A DNA stretch of 64,000 nt from UBA964 sp031382085 (GCA_031382085.1 JANMYM010000012.1:179410-243409); one strand, 5' to 3'; counted from the first letter of the stretch, positions 34,401 through 42,828 are shown. Notes: generated by a model not told the origin, from the sequence alone. Made by a program: numbers and translations.

Positions 34401-36344
34401 GTCGAGACCGGTTCCCGAGCGCGAGTCGAATTCAAAGTCCTGCACGCAGGCGGGTCCACCCGCGACGTCGCGCAGCGAATAGGGCCGTTCAGCCAGCACG
34501 CGCAAACCGAAGTTTTCCATCATCGGCAGCAAATCCGAGATCGGGATTGGAGCGCCGAGTTTGACGAGCTTCAAATGTGCGCGGTTGAGCGGCGCGCCGG
34601 GTGGCCGATGCAGCCTGAGGCGCAGGGAATCCGGGCTGGCACACAAGGTTTCCAGGTCCGCGATGTCATCCAGTGAATCCGCCGGGTCGACTTCATCCTG
34701 ATAGGCGATCGGAAAGCTTTTTCTGTAGCGCTGCGCCAGGATGAGCGCTGCGGTTGGCTCGTGGCTGGCCAGCAAGGCCTCGCGCATACGGTCATCCCAG
34801 GTCATCGCGGCGCGCGCAATGTCATGCTCCAGCGCCTTGAAGTCCGGCGCGGCGCGATCATTGTCCGCGAGCCTGACGACGACGTGCAGACGCGCGTGGC
34901 TGGTATCGGAGATTTGCACCTGCGATTCAACGTGCGTGCCGCCGAAACGCGCCAGGATCAGTTTTTCAATGCGCAGCCGCACATCGGTCATATAGCGGTC
35001 GCGTGGCACATAGACCATGCAGGACCAGAATCGGCCAAAGGGATCGCGGCGCACCATCAGACGGGTCTGGCGACGCTCGTACAGGTTGACCACGCCACGC
35101 GCGATGTCGACCAGTTCCGCCGTGGTTGCCTGGAACAACTCATCGCGCGGATAGGTTTCCAGCACTGCCAGCACGGCCTTGGCATCGTGGCCAGCCGGGT
35201 CAAGTCCGAAATGCCGGACGACCTGTTGCACTTTGCGCCGCAGCACCGGAATTTCCCCGGGGCTCGCAAAATAGGCCGTCGACGTCCACAGGCCCAGGAA
35301 GCGGTGTTCGCCGCAGGGCTCTCCAGCCGCGTCGAATTCCTTGACCGCGACGTAGTCCAGATAGGTGCCGCGATGTACGGTCGAGGCGGAATTGGCCTTG
35401 GTCAGCACCAGCACCGAATGATCACGCGCCAGCGCGCGCATGGTTCCGGCCAGTTTGTTAGGCGTGACAGCACCTCGGCCGCGTGCCGAATCATTGCGCA
35501 GTATGCCCAGTCCGCTGCTGCTGGTCGGGAGCAGCAGGTCGATTTCGCTGCCGCGCCGCAGCTGATAGTGCCGGTAGCCCAGGAAAATGAAGTGTTCGCC
35601 TTCCATCCAGTCGAGCAGCGCGCACGCCTCTCGGGTATCAACGGCGGGAGTACGCCGCGGCGGCGACGCCGCCAGGCCCGCGGAGATTGCGCGGATCTTG
35701 GCGCGCATCGCGCGCCAGTCGGCGACCGCAACACGCACGTCCCGCAGTGATTTGCTGATCGAATCCTGCAACGCCTGGCAATGCTCGGTCGACACTTGCC
35801 GGTCGATTTCGAACATCTGCCAGGATTCGTGTGTCTTGCCATCCGCCGGATCTGCTAACAACAGCGATCGCAAGCGCCCGCCGGTGTCGCGCTGCACGCT
35901 GAACACCGGATGTGCGATGAAGTTGACACCGGCGCCTGCCGCAGCAAGAACGATATTGATCGAGTCAAGCAGGAACGGCATGTTGTCGGCGATGACAAAG
36001 ACAATCGTGCCCTGTGATTCAAAACCATCAGGCTTCTGCGCCGGATTGAACACACGGACCAACGGCGTAGCGCGCGGTCGCCTGGCCCCGAGGTGGCGAT
36101 GAGCCAGCGCAATGGATCGGAGCAGTTTCGCGGCACGTTCCGCGAGATCGATGTCGGCGACGCCGCGGAAGTACGCGCGCAGGAATTCGGCGCTGCTGGC
36201 ATCGCGGTCGCGCGCCGGGGCGGCGGCCACTATTTTCTCGATCAAACTCAGTCGGGCCTTGGGTACGCTTTGCGACACGAGCGATGCTCCCGGTTGACGA
36301 TGCGGTATGGATGGCAGTTTAGGCAGGCCGAGTGTAATTGGCAC
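31458..36344 (-). CDS. gdhB: NAD-specific glutamate dehydrogenase, large (about 180 kDa) type
   Basis: A 1,628-residue enzyme oxidising glutamate to 2-oxoglutarate and ammonia with NAD. Length and layout match the GDH-180 class of proteobacteria and actinobacteria. The N-terminal half has ACT-like regulatory regions (TIVFVIADNMPFLLDSINIV near residue 125). The catalytic domain contains RGGIRWSDRREDFRTEVLGL near 775 and PVGAKGGFFPK near 807, with FGNGMLLSKH further on. A tail of about 400 helical residues follows. An internal start at a nearby GTG cannot be excluded. It supports glutamate use as carbon source. Confidence 0.93.
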   Translation of the reverse strand: MPITLGLPKLPSIPHRQPGASLVSQSVPKARLSLIEKIVAAAPARDRDASSAEFLRAYFRGVADIDLAERAAKLLRSIALAHRHLGARRPRATPLVRVFNPAQKPDGFESQGTIVFVIADNMPFLLDSINIVLAAAGAGVNFIAHPVFSVQRDTGGRLRSLLLADPADGKTHESWQMFEIDRQVSTEHCQALQDSISKSLRDVRVAVADWRAMRAKIRAISAGLAASPPRRTPAVDTREACALLDWMEGEHFIFLGYRHYQLRRGSEIDLLLPTSSSGLGILRNDSARGRGAVTPNKLAGTMRALARDHSVLVLTKANSASTVHRGTYLDYVAVKEFDAAGEPCGEHRFLGLWTSTAYFASPGEIPVLRRKVQQVVRHFGLDPAGHDAKAVLAVLETYPRDELFQATTAELVDIARGVVNLYERRQTRLMVRRDPFGRFWSCMVYVPRDRYMTDVRLRIEKLILARFGGTHVESQVQISDTSHARLHVVVRLADNDRAAPDFKALEHDIARAAMTWDDRMREALLASHEPTAALILAQRYRKSFPIAYQDEVDPADSLDDIADLETLCASPDSLRLRLHRPPGAPLNRAHLKLVKLGAPIPISDLLPMMENFGLRVLAERPYSLRDVAGGPACVQDFEFDSRSGTGLDIAAVEARFNEGFLAAWRGDVENDGFNRLLLGAGLNAREIVILRAYCRYLLQTGLPFSQANMERVLATHAGIARQFLELFSAQFAPQFRGAREPAVKSAIAAIHKALDAVTSADDDRILRAYLAVIAATLRSNFYQADAKGAAKSYVVFKFDPRQIPDLPPPRPKFEIFVYSPRVEGVHLRMGQVARGGIRWSDRREDFRTEVLGLMKAQNVKNTLIVPVGAKGGFFPKQMPVGANRDAVQAEGIASYQIFIRGLLDVTDNIVDGKIVPPQSVVRRDPDDPYLVVAADKGTATFSDIANKISVDHGFWLGDAFASGGSAGYDHKKMGITARGAWECVKRHFRELGINTQEQDFTVAGVGDMAGDVFGNGMLLSKHICLQAAFNHQHIFLDPTPDAARSFAERERLFNLPRSSWDDYDRRLISRGGGIFARSAKAIPLSNEAQTMLGLGASAAPNAVIHAILGMRVDLLWNGGIGTYVKASTESHQDARDRANDAVRIDGGKLRARVVGEGGNLGFSQRGRVEYALAGGRINTDFIDNSAGVNTSDLEVNLKILLSPEERAGRLKRRDRDHLLARMTAEVAAQVLRNNYLQSQAISTLEAQGSRRMAELQYLIRSMERAGELDRALEYLPDDESIAERRKQGVGFTRPELAVLLAYSKISLNNQLLDSNVPEDNYLGNELERYFAEPIRRRFARAIGKHRLRREIIATAATNSLVNRMGPSFVLRAQDDTGATPAEITRAYSIAREAFGMRAQWARIEALDNSIPASVQYGMMAETSRILRHSTYWLLRERRKELAIEARVKEFADPLARLAQSLDKSLAGIDREHQQQALATLHKAGVPKDLAGFMARIEALGSGWDIAELAAQYHRRIEETASIWFRCGAALGLDWLRSEIERMPVDGQWQAVARSGLRDAAAQLQRSLSGRALAHRSRGTADERIASWLASLGASLTVWQRTLKDIRGSGSADFATLSVGVDALRRLAG

Positions 36345-36383
36345 GGGCTGAGTGGCATCCCGACGCAGCTCACAGGAAAACCC

Positions 36384-36845
36384 TCATAATTCATGCGCCG
36401 GGCCAAGTTCGGCCGCACGTCCCATTAATTTTCGCAGCACGGCATCCATTTGCCGCTTCTCGGCCGCGCTCAGGGTGTCGATCAAGGCCCGCTCGTAGCC
36501 GAGCGCCATGGGCACGACGGTGGCGTACACGGTTTGGCCGGACTTGCTGAGACTCAGGGTCCGGCGCCGGCGGTCGCGTCGCGACTGCGAGCGGTGAATA
36601 TGCCGTTTGCCGAGCAGCGAGGCGACCGCGCGGCTAACAGCGACCTTGTCCATGACCGTGCGCGCCGCAACTTCCGCGGCCGCCAGGCCGGGCGATTCGG
36701 CCAGTACGGCGATGACCCGCCATTGCGGGATGCTGATGCCGCAGCGCTCTGCGTAGCCCGCGGCGATCGCGCTGCTGACCATGTTGCTGAGCACCGATAG
36801 CCTGAAGGGCAGGAAATTGGCGAGTACCAGTGTGGAATCAGGCAT
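36384..36845 (-). CDS. MarR-family transcriptional regulator divergent from HPPD
   Basis: A 153-residue winged-helix protein. ISIPQWRVIAVLAESPGLAAAEVAA and DKVAVSRAVASLLGKRHI form the DNA-binding core, followed by a basic wing (SQSRRDRRRRTLSLSKSG) and the C-terminal dimer helix. The ATG at 36845 gives the normal MarR length; upstream in-frame Mets would extend through the HPPD promoter and gene. Only 40 bp separate it from the HPPD start, with a 14-bp inverted repeat between them, so it very likely controls both genes. A tyrosine-pathway intermediate is the probable signal (inference). Confidence 0.88.
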   Translation of the reverse strand: MPDSTLVLANFLPFRLSVLSNMVSSAIAAGYAERCGISIPQWRVIAVLAESPGLAAAEVAARTVMDKVAVSRAVASLLGKRHIHRSQSRRDRRRRTLSLSKSGQTVYATVVPMALGYERALIDTLSAAEKRQMDAVLRKLMGRAAELGPAHEL

Positions 36846-36865
36846 ATAATGGTTACAACTGTAAC
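36845..36865 (+). promoter_or_regulatory. -10 element and MarR-type operator of the HPPD gene
   Basis: TATAAT at 36845-36850 is a perfect -10 hexamer and is followed at once by GTTACAACTGTAAC (36852-36865), a perfect inverted repeat of 6 bases around AC. The operator would cover the transcription start, fitting repression by the divergent MarR protein. A good -35 was not found at 17 bp. Confidence 0.65.
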
Positions 36866-36885
36866 TAATTTCGTATGGAGTGACC

Positions 36886-37938
36886 ATGCCCAGCAGCGAA
36901 CATAACCCGATGGGTACGGATGGATTCGAGTTCGTCGAATATACGGCCCCGGACCCGCAGCTGTTGCGCAGTCTGTTTGAGCGCATGGGGTTTCCGGTGG
37001 TCGCACGCCACCGGCGCAAAAACGTCACCCTGCATCGCCAGGGCGACATCAATTTCATCATCAATGCCGAGCCGGACAGCGTCGCGCAGCAGTTTGCGCG
37101 CGTTCACGGTCCGTCGGTCTGTGCGATGGCCTTCCGGGTCGCCGATGCGGCGGCCGCGCATGCGCGCGCTCTGGCGCTGGGCGCCAAGTCCGTGGCGACG
37201 ACCGCGGGCCCGATGGAACTCAACATACCTGCGATCGAGGGCATCGGCGGATCCATCATCTATCTGGTCGACCGCTACGGCGGACCGTCCATTTACGATG
37301 TCGATTTCCGGCCGGTCGGCGAGCCGGTGTCGGCCGCGGCGACGCGCCTGACCAGCATCGATCACCTAACACACAACGTCGGCCGCGGCCGCATGAATCA
37401 CTGGGCCGGGTTTTACCAGGAGCTGTTCAATTTTCGCGAAGTGCGCTATTTCGACATCGAGGGAAAAAAGACCGGTCTCCTGAGTCGTGCCATGACCAGT
37501 CCCTGCGGCAAGATCCGCATCCCCATCAACGAATCGCAGGATGACAAATCGCAGATCGAGGAATACCTGCGCGAATACCACGGCGAGGGTATCCAGCACA
37601 TCGCGCTGGCGAGCGATGACATCTATGCCAGCGTCGATCTATTGCGCGCACGCGGCGTCGCATTTCAGGACACGCCGGATAGTTACTACGAAGGTATCAG
37701 CCGGCGGGTACGCGGCCATACCGAAAAACTGGAGGAGCTGAGCCGGCGGCGGATTTTGATCGACGGCAGTCCGGCCGAGGGTCAGGGTTTGCTGCTGCAG
37801 ATATTCACGACCAACGTCATCGGCCCGATTTTCTTCGAGATCATCCAACGCAAGGGCAATGAAGGCTTCGGCGAAGGTAATTTCCGCGCCCTGTTTGAAA
37901 GCATTGAACTCGACCAGATACGCCGCGGCGTTGTCTGA
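36886..37938 (+). CDS. hpd: 4-hydroxyphenylpyruvate dioxygenase
   Basis: A 350-residue non-heme iron dioxygenase turning 4-hydroxyphenylpyruvate into homogentisate in tyrosine breakdown. It has two VOC modules. The expected iron ligands are His in SIDHLTHNV (about 160), His in GIQHIALASDDI (about 238) and Glu in FFEIIQRKGNEGFGEGNF (about 317), which also carries the HPPD C-terminal signature. The ATG at 36886 is preferred over GTG 36880 because TGGAG sits 5 nt before it. Homogentisate dioxygenase is not next to it, so the rest of the pathway lies elsewhere. Confidence 0.95.
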   Translation: MPSSEHNPMGTDGFEFVEYTAPDPQLLRSLFERMGFPVVARHRRKNVTLHRQGDINFIINAEPDSVAQQFARVHGPSVCAMAFRVADAAAAHARALALGAKSVATTAGPMELNIPAIEGIGGSIIYLVDRYGGPSIYDVDFRPVGEPVSAAATRLTSIDHLTHNVGRGRMNHWAGFYQELFNFREVRYFDIEGKKTGLLSRAMTSPCGKIRIPINESQDDKSQIEEYLREYHGEGIQHIALASDDIYASVDLLRARGVAFQDTPDSYYEGISRRVRGHTEKLEELSRRRILIDGSPAEGQGLLLQIFTTNVIGPIFFEIIQRKGNEGFGEGNFRALFESIELDQIRRGVV

Positions 37939-37953
37939 GCGGGCCGCATCCGC

Positions 37954-39081
37954 TCAGGTGAGGTGCGGCCTGGCCAGATAGCGCTTGGTCTGCATTTCGA
38001 CCAGACGGCTCGCGGCACGCTCGAATTCGAATTTGAGGCGCTCGCCGCGATACAGAGCGGCCGGCGGCGCGGCCGCGGACACAACCAGTTTCACGCCGCG
38101 ATCATAGAACTCGTCCACCAGCGCGATGCAACGGCGCGCGTCATTGTCGTCGGCCGCCGTCAGCACCGGGATGCCAGCCACCAGCACCGACTGGTACTCG
38201 CGCGCGATCTCGATGTAATCGACCTGGCTCCGTGGGCCGCCGCAAATCGCGGCAAACTCGAACCAGATGACGTTGTCACTTTCGCGGACGATGGGGATCT
38301 TGCGCCCCAGCACGGTGATCAGTTTGCTGCCGTCGTCGGCCTCGTCATCCGCCAGGTCGTCATAAATCCTCTGCAGCGCGGCTGGCGTTCCAGCATCCGC
38401 GGTATCGAGGTAGATGCGCGCCCTGGTCAGCTGACGCAGACGATAGTCGACGCCGCCGTCGACTGCGACCACGTCCAGCTGCTGCTCGAGGTGCGAGATA
38501 GCGGGCAGAAAACGCTGGCGCTGCAGGCCATTGCGGTACAGTCCCTGCGGTGGCACGTTAGATGTGAACACCAGCGTCACGCCGTTCGCGGTCAGGTGCT
38601 GAAACAGACTGCCGAGCAGCATGGCGTCGGCGATATCACTGACAAAAAGTTCATCGAGACACAGCACCCGGCAATTTTGCGCAATTTCCGCTGCGACCGG
38701 CGCCAGCGGATCCGTTTTCCTGGCGTGCCGCTTGAGCCCCGCATGCACTTCCTGCATGAAGCGGTGAAAGTGACTGCGCTGCCGGCGTTCAAATGGCAGG
38801 CTCTGATAGAAAAGATCCATGAGCCAGGTCTTGCCGCGGCCCACGCTGCCCCACAAGTAGGCGCCGCGCACCGCCGGGGCCTGTTTGCTGACACGCAAAC
38901 TGCGTAGCAATTTTTGGACCGTGGCGGCCTGGTCGCGCTCCGCGCGGATCAGCCGCGCGCGCAGCAGATCCAGTTTTTCCAGCGCCTGCTGCTGCGCCGG
39001 ATCGGCGCTGAATCCCTGTGTCGCAAGTTCCGAGTCATAGCGCTTGCGCAGGCCGGAGCGGCGAGGGCGGGATTCGGACAC
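37954..39081 (-). CDS. zapE: Cell division ATPase ZapE (AFG1-like)
   Basis: A 375-residue P-loop ATPase. GAYLWGSVGRGKTWLMD near residue 73 is Walker A, VLCLDELFVSDIADAMLL near 137 is Walker B with the following sensor, and FTSNVPPQGLYRNGLQR near 178 is the AFG1-like signature. ZapE associates with FtsZ rings in E. coli under low oxygen or high temperature. It is the last gene of the thiolase/ETF-QO/zapE minus-strand run, 18 bp behind ETF-QO, and converges on the HPPD gene. Confidence 0.92.
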   Translation of the reverse strand: MSESRPRRSGLRKRYDSELATQGFSADPAQQQALEKLDLLRARLIRAERDQAATVQKLLRSLRVSKQAPAVRGAYLWGSVGRGKTWLMDLFYQSLPFERRQRSHFHRFMQEVHAGLKRHARKTDPLAPVAAEIAQNCRVLCLDELFVSDIADAMLLGSLFQHLTANGVTLVFTSNVPPQGLYRNGLQRQRFLPAISHLEQQLDVVAVDGGVDYRLRQLTRARIYLDTADAGTPAALQRIYDDLADDEADDGSKLITVLGRKIPIVRESDNVIWFEFAAICGGPRSQVDYIEIAREYQSVLVAGIPVLTAADDNDARRCIALVDEFYDRGVKLVVSAAAPPAALYRGERLKFEFERAASRLVEMQTKRYLARPHLT

Positions 39082-39099
39082 GAGGTGCGGTACGCCTGC

Positions 39100-40710
39100 T
39101 TACAGCGACTGGTAGATCGGGCCTGAGCCGCCCTCGGGCGTCGTCCAGGTGATGATCTGGTACGGATCCTTGATGTCGCAGGCCTTGCAGTGCACGCAAT
39201 TGGCCGCGTTGATCTGCAGGCGCTTGCCGCCGGCGCCATCGCCCACCATTTCGTAGACGTTAGCCGGGCAGAAGTTCTGGCAGGGATTGCCAAACTCCTG
39301 CGCGCATTTGCCTGCGCAGATGCTGGTGTCGGCAACCTTGAGGTGCGCGGGCTGCGCCTCGTCGTGCGAGTTGTTAGCAAAGAACACCGACGCGAGCCGG
39401 TCGCGCGGTGGCAGGCTGCGCTCGACCCAGTCGCGGTCGGGGGAACTGAACTCCGTCAGGCGCCGGGTTTCGGCATGCGAGGCCTTGTTCCTGAGTGTCC
39501 AGGGTGAATGGCCTGCGGTCACGGTTTCCCAGGCGCCGTTAGCCATGCCAAACCACAGTCCACGCTTGAAACCGGGCTTGATGTTACGCACTTTGCGCAG
39601 CTCCTGGCCACCGGGCGAAGCGCGCCAGCGCGCGTCGAAGCCGGCGATCGCGCCGGTCTCCGCAATGTGCTCGGCAGCTAACATGCCGCTGCGCAGCGCC
39701 TGGTGTATGCCCTTGATCTTGGGCACATTGAGCGTGCCGCCGGCGTCGCCGACCAGCAGCGCGCCCGGCATCTCGAGGCGCGGCGTCGACTGCCAGCCGC
39801 CAGCCGAAATCGTGCGCGCACCGGCGGCGACGATTTCACCGCCCTCCAGCAGCGGGCGCACCGACGGGTGATGTTTGAATTGCTGGAATGCTTCGAATGG
39901 TTTCAGGCGCGGATCGCGATAATCGAGACCAACCACGTAGCCGATGTAGAGGCGACTACGATCCAGGTGATAAATAAAACTGCCGCCGTAGGTGCCGCGG
40001 TCGAGTGGCCAGCCGACGCTGTGCTGGATCAGCCCGGGTTCCACGCGCCCCTCCGGCAGCTGCCACAGTTCCTTGAAACCGAGACCATAGGCCTGCGGGT
40101 CGCAGTCCTTGTCGAGCGCGAACTTGTGGATCAGCTGCTTGCTGACACTGCCGCGGCAGCCTTCGGCCAATACGGTGATGCGCGCGCGCACTTCCGGGCC
40201 GGGGGTGAAATTCGCACCGGGCGAGCCATCCTTGCTGACGCCCTGGTCGCCGATCTGCACGCCGGCGACCTTGCCGTCCGCGTCATAGAGCGCCTGCGCG
40301 GCGGAATATCCCGGGAAAATATTGATGCCGAGATTCTCCGCGCGCTGCGCGAGAATCGGCATCAGCTCACCTAACGAAACAATGAAATTGCCGGCATTGT
40401 GCTGCTGCGGCGGTGTCGGCAGGCGGATCCTGCCGCTGCGGGTCAGGAAACTGAACTCATCGCGCTTGGCAGGCACACAGATCGACGGCGGTGTCTTGCG
40501 CCAATCGGGCAGCAGTTCATCCAGCGGCCCGGGCTCGATCACGGCGCCGGACAGCGCTTGCGCACCGATCGCCGCGGCCTTTTCGAGCACGATGATCTCG
40601 AGGTCGGGTTTGCGCTCCTTGAGGCGAATCGCGCAGCCGAGCCCCGCCGGCCCGCCGCCGACGATGACGACATCGCACTCCATCACATCCCGTTCGATTG
40701 CCTGGGCCAT
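39100..40710 (-). CDS. etfD: Electron-transfer flavoprotein-ubiquinone oxidoreductase
   Basis: A 536-residue inner-membrane-associated flavoprotein that passes electrons from ETF (fatty and amino acid dehydrogenases) to ubiquinone. DVVIVGGGPAGLGCAIRL near residue 13 binds FAD. The C-terminus has the 4Fe-4S Cys set in CAGKCAQEFGNPCQNFCPA and NCVHCKACDIKDP. The ATG at 40710 is supported by GGAG 8 bases upstream; a longer in-frame extension through the thiolase end would encode pentapeptide repeats from a DNA array and is unlikely. Thiolase upstream and this gene together fit beta-oxidation. Confidence 0.95.
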   Translation of the reverse strand: MAQAIERDVMECDVVIVGGGPAGLGCAIRLKERKPDLEIIVLEKAAAIGAQALSGAVIEPGPLDELLPDWRKTPPSICVPAKRDEFSFLTRSGRIRLPTPPQQHNAGNFIVSLGELMPILAQRAENLGINIFPGYSAAQALYDADGKVAGVQIGDQGVSKDGSPGANFTPGPEVRARITVLAEGCRGSVSKQLIHKFALDKDCDPQAYGLGFKELWQLPEGRVEPGLIQHSVGWPLDRGTYGGSFIYHLDRSRLYIGYVVGLDYRDPRLKPFEAFQQFKHHPSVRPLLEGGEIVAAGARTISAGGWQSTPRLEMPGALLVGDAGGTLNVPKIKGIHQALRSGMLAAEHIAETGAIAGFDARWRASPGGQELRKVRNIKPGFKRGLWFGMANGAWETVTAGHSPWTLRNKASHAETRRLTEFSSPDRDWVERSLPPRDRLASVFFANNSHDEAQPAHLKVADTSICAGKCAQEFGNPCQNFCPANVYEMVGDGAGGKRLQINAANCVHCKACDIKDPYQIITWTTPEGGSGPIYQSL

Positions 40711-40722
40711 GATCCGAACTCC

Positions 40723-40797
40723 ACTAACAAATTCCGCGCCGGCAAATTCTGTGCTAACAAATTCTGAGCTAACAAATTCCGGGCTAGATGATTTCGA
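40723..40797. repeat. 15-bp tandem repeat between thiolase and ETF-QO genes
   Basis: Five consecutive 15-bp units. Plus-strand unit: GCTAACAAATTCYGN. Copies 3 and 4 are almost identical, copy 1 differs at its first base, copy 2 has GGC for TAA, and copy 5 (gctagatgatttcga) is degenerate and contains the thiolase stop codon. Three copies carry CTAAC, the word found scattered over the whole window. The array fills nearly the entire spacer and ends next to the ETF-QO ribosome site. Confidence 0.85.
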
Positions 40798-41962
40798 GCG
40801 CCATCGCGGTCGCTTCGCCGCCGCCGATGCACAGCGCCGCGACGCCGCGCTGGCCGCCTCGGGCCCGCAACGCGTGCACCAGGGTGGCGACAATGCGCGC
40901 GCCGGTCGTGCCCACCGGATGCCCGAGTGCGCAGGCGCCGCCGTTGACATTCAGGCGCGCGTGATCGATGCCGATGTCGCGCGCCGCTGCCATGGCGACT
41001 GTCGCAAAGGCTTCGTTGACTTCCCACAGGTCGACCGTGTTAGCTTCCCAGCCGGCCGCCTGCAGCGCCTTGCCGATTGCGCCAGCCGGCGCGGTCGTGA
41101 ACCACTCAGGTTCCTGCGCGTGGCTGGCGTAGGACACGATGCGAGCGAGCGGCTTGAGCCCATGCGCCCGGGCGATCGATTCGCGTGTCAGGATGGCGGC
41201 CGCAGCACCATCCGAAATTGACGACGACGATGCGGCTGTCACCGCGCCATCCTTGCGGAACGCAGGTTTCAGCGTCGGAATCTTGGCGATGTCGCAGGTG
41301 AAGGGTGTTTCATCCTGGCTGACAACGACGTCGCCTTTTCGGCTCTTGACCGTCACCGGCGTGAGCTCGGCCGCAAAAGCGCCGGATTCCACCGCAGCCA
41401 GTGCGCGCCGCACCGATTCGGCTGCGAAAGCATCCATCGCCGCGCGCGTGAACTGGTATTTGTCGGCGGTATTTTCCGCGAAACAGCCCATCATCTGGCC
41501 ATCCCAGGGGCTTTGCAGACCGTCATGGAACATGTGATCCAGTAATTCGCCATTGCCCATTCGATAGCCGGAGCGCGCTTTCAGAAGCAGGTAGGGCGCA
41601 TTGGTCATGCATTCGAGCCCGCCGGCCAGCACGATATTGGCGCCGCCGGCGCGGATCTGGTCCGCCGCCATCATCAGCGCCTTCATGCCCGAGCCGCACA
41701 TCTTGTTGATGGTGGTGGCCGGCGTTGCAACCGGTACGCCTGCGCCCATCGCGGCCTGGCGCGCCGGCGCCTGGCCGAGGCCCGCCGGCAATACGCAGCC
41801 CATGATGGTCTCGTCAATTTCGTTAGCTTTGATGCCGGCGGCGTCGATCGCTGCCCTGCAGGCAGCGCTGCCCAGGGCAGGCCCGGTGGTGGCGGAAAAC
41901 ACGCCCTGAAAAGCGCCAATCGGTGTGCGCTTGGCGGACACCAGAACAACTGCGTCAGACAT
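40784..41962 (-). CDS. atoB: Acetyl-CoA C-acetyltransferase (thiolase)
   Basis: A 392-residue biosynthetic-type thiolase condensing or cleaving acetoacetyl-CoA. NKMCGSGMKA near residue 88 holds the nucleophilic Cys, WEVNEAFA near 313 and GGACALGHPVGTTGAR near 345 carry the His, and CIGGGEATA near 380 the second Cys. Length is normal. The stop lies inside the last copy of the 15-bp array that separates it from ETF-QO; both are likely one transcript. FadA- or PhaA-type use depends on conditions. Confidence 0.94.
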   Translation of the reverse strand: MSDAVVLVSAKRTPIGAFQGVFSATTGPALGSAACRAAIDAAGIKANEIDETIMGCVLPAGLGQAPARQAAMGAGVPVATPATTINKMCGSGMKALMMAADQIRAGGANIVLAGGLECMTNAPYLLLKARSGYRMGNGELLDHMFHDGLQSPWDGQMMGCFAENTADKYQFTRAAMDAFAAESVRRALAAVESGAFAAELTPVTVKSRKGDVVVSQDETPFTCDIAKIPTLKPAFRKDGAVTAASSSSISDGAAAAILTRESIARAHGLKPLARIVSYASHAQEPEWFTTAPAGAIGKALQAAGWEANTVDLWEVNEAFATVAMAAARDIGIDHARLNVNGGACALGHPVGTTGARIVATLVHALRARGGQRGVAALCIGGGEATAMALEII

Positions 41963-42016
41963 TTCCCACTTCTCCAGATTGCAAGAATCTTTCCCAGGGT
42001 GACATTTTAGCAGGCT

Positions 42017-42037
42017 GTTGAAAAAGAAGTTTTCAAC
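42017..42037. terminator. Hairpin between the TetR gene and thiolase
   Basis: GTTGAAAA and TTTTCAAC form a perfect eight-base stem around AGAAG, 36 bp downstream of the TetR gene on its strand and 54 bp before the thiolase start. It is AT-rich against the local composition. It may end TetR transcription, or be a regulatory site or an old insertion-sequence end. Confidence 0.4.
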
Positions 42038-42072
42038 AACCCGTTAGGCATCCGCCGCAAAACCTGCATCAC

Positions 42073-42765
42073 TCAACGGCGCCGGGGGCGGTCCGCGCGT
42101 GGCGCGAGTCCCAGCACAAACAAATCGATGAAGCGTGCGGCAATTTCTGCGGGCGTCAGCGCATCCCGACCGCGATGCCAATGGGCGATCCAGTTGAGCG
42201 CTCCCGCCACGGCGAATGCCGTCATTTTCGGATCGCAGGATCGAATCGAGCCGTCCTCGATGCCGGCGCGCAGCAGGCGGCGCAGGCCCTGGTCGATTTC
42301 CGATTTCAGTTGCTTGACCCGCGCGCTCAATGTGGCGTCGAGGTCCAGGTCCTCCGCCCGCACCATGCACCAGCCGAAATCGCCGGTAATGGCCTCGGCA
42401 TAGCCAGCTAACACCCGCACCAGGCGTGCCCGCGCGGTTGTGCCGCTGTGCTCGGCGGTCTCGAAGGCGGCGCGGATCTGCTCGACGCCGGTGCAAAAGC
42501 ACTCAAACAGCAGCTGTTGCTTGTTGCCCACGTAGTGATAGACCAGCGGCTTGGTGACGCCCACGGCGGCGGCGACATCGTCCAGCGACGTGTTGTGGAA
42601 TCCATTGGCGCGGAACGCCTGCGCCGCAGCGCGGATCAGCGCGGCGCGCTTGCGCCCGCGCTCCGCGTCCCGCGCTGCAGCATCCCGCCAAGGTGACAGC
42701 GACGGTGGGCGTCCCCGTCGCGGCGGCGTGACGGACTTGGCGGTCAAAGACCTTGTCTTCAGCAT
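42073..42765 (-). CDS. TetR-family regulator divergent from icmF
   Basis: A 230-residue TetR repressor with a basic leader of about 35 residues (SVTPPRRGRPPSLSPWRD). The HTH follows: AALIRAAAQAFRANGFHNTSLDDVAAAVGVTKPLVYHYVGNK. The C-terminal domain is of the YsiA/KstR2-like type (LVRVLAGYAEAI, MVRAEDLDLD), often binding acyl-CoAs. It is divergent from icmF, with a TTACT/AGTAA inverted repeat in the 63-bp gap, so control of icmF by an acyl-CoA signal is likely (inference). Confidence 0.87.
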   Translation of the reverse strand: MLKTRSLTAKSVTPPRRGRPPSLSPWRDAAARDAERGRKRAALIRAAAQAFRANGFHNTSLDDVAAAVGVTKPLVYHYVGNKQQLLFECFCTGVEQIRAAFETAEHSGTTARARLVRVLAGYAEAITGDFGWCMVRAEDLDLDATLSARVKQLKSEIDQGLRRLLRAGIEDGSIRSCDPKMTAFAVAGALNWIAHWHRGRDALTPAEIAARFIDLFVLGLAPRADRPRRR

Positions 42766-42786
42766 GCAAGCTATCGTATCATTAAT

Positions 42787-42800
42787 TTACTGACGAGTAA
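42787..42800. promoter_or_regulatory. Candidate TetR operator between TetR gene and icmF
   Basis: TTACTGACGAGTAA contains perfect TTACT and AGTAA arms around GACG. This form is common for TetR regulators of acyl-CoA metabolism. It lies 21 bp before TetR's own start and 28 bp before the icmF ATG, so one site could serve both directions. Confidence 0.55.
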
Positions 42801-42828
42801 GTTTAATTACGTGCAGGTAAATTGCAAC

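Noticed and set aside
40711..40950. N-terminal extension of ETF-QO with EFVSx pentapeptide repeats
   Set aside because: The extension overlaps the thiolase gene, and GGAG stands properly before the ATG at 40710. The repeats are better seen as a DNA array.
42017..42037. Insertion-sequence end at GGCTGTTGAAAAA
   Set aside because: The sequence resembles some element ends, but no second end, target duplication or transposase remnant was seen. Kept only as a hairpin.
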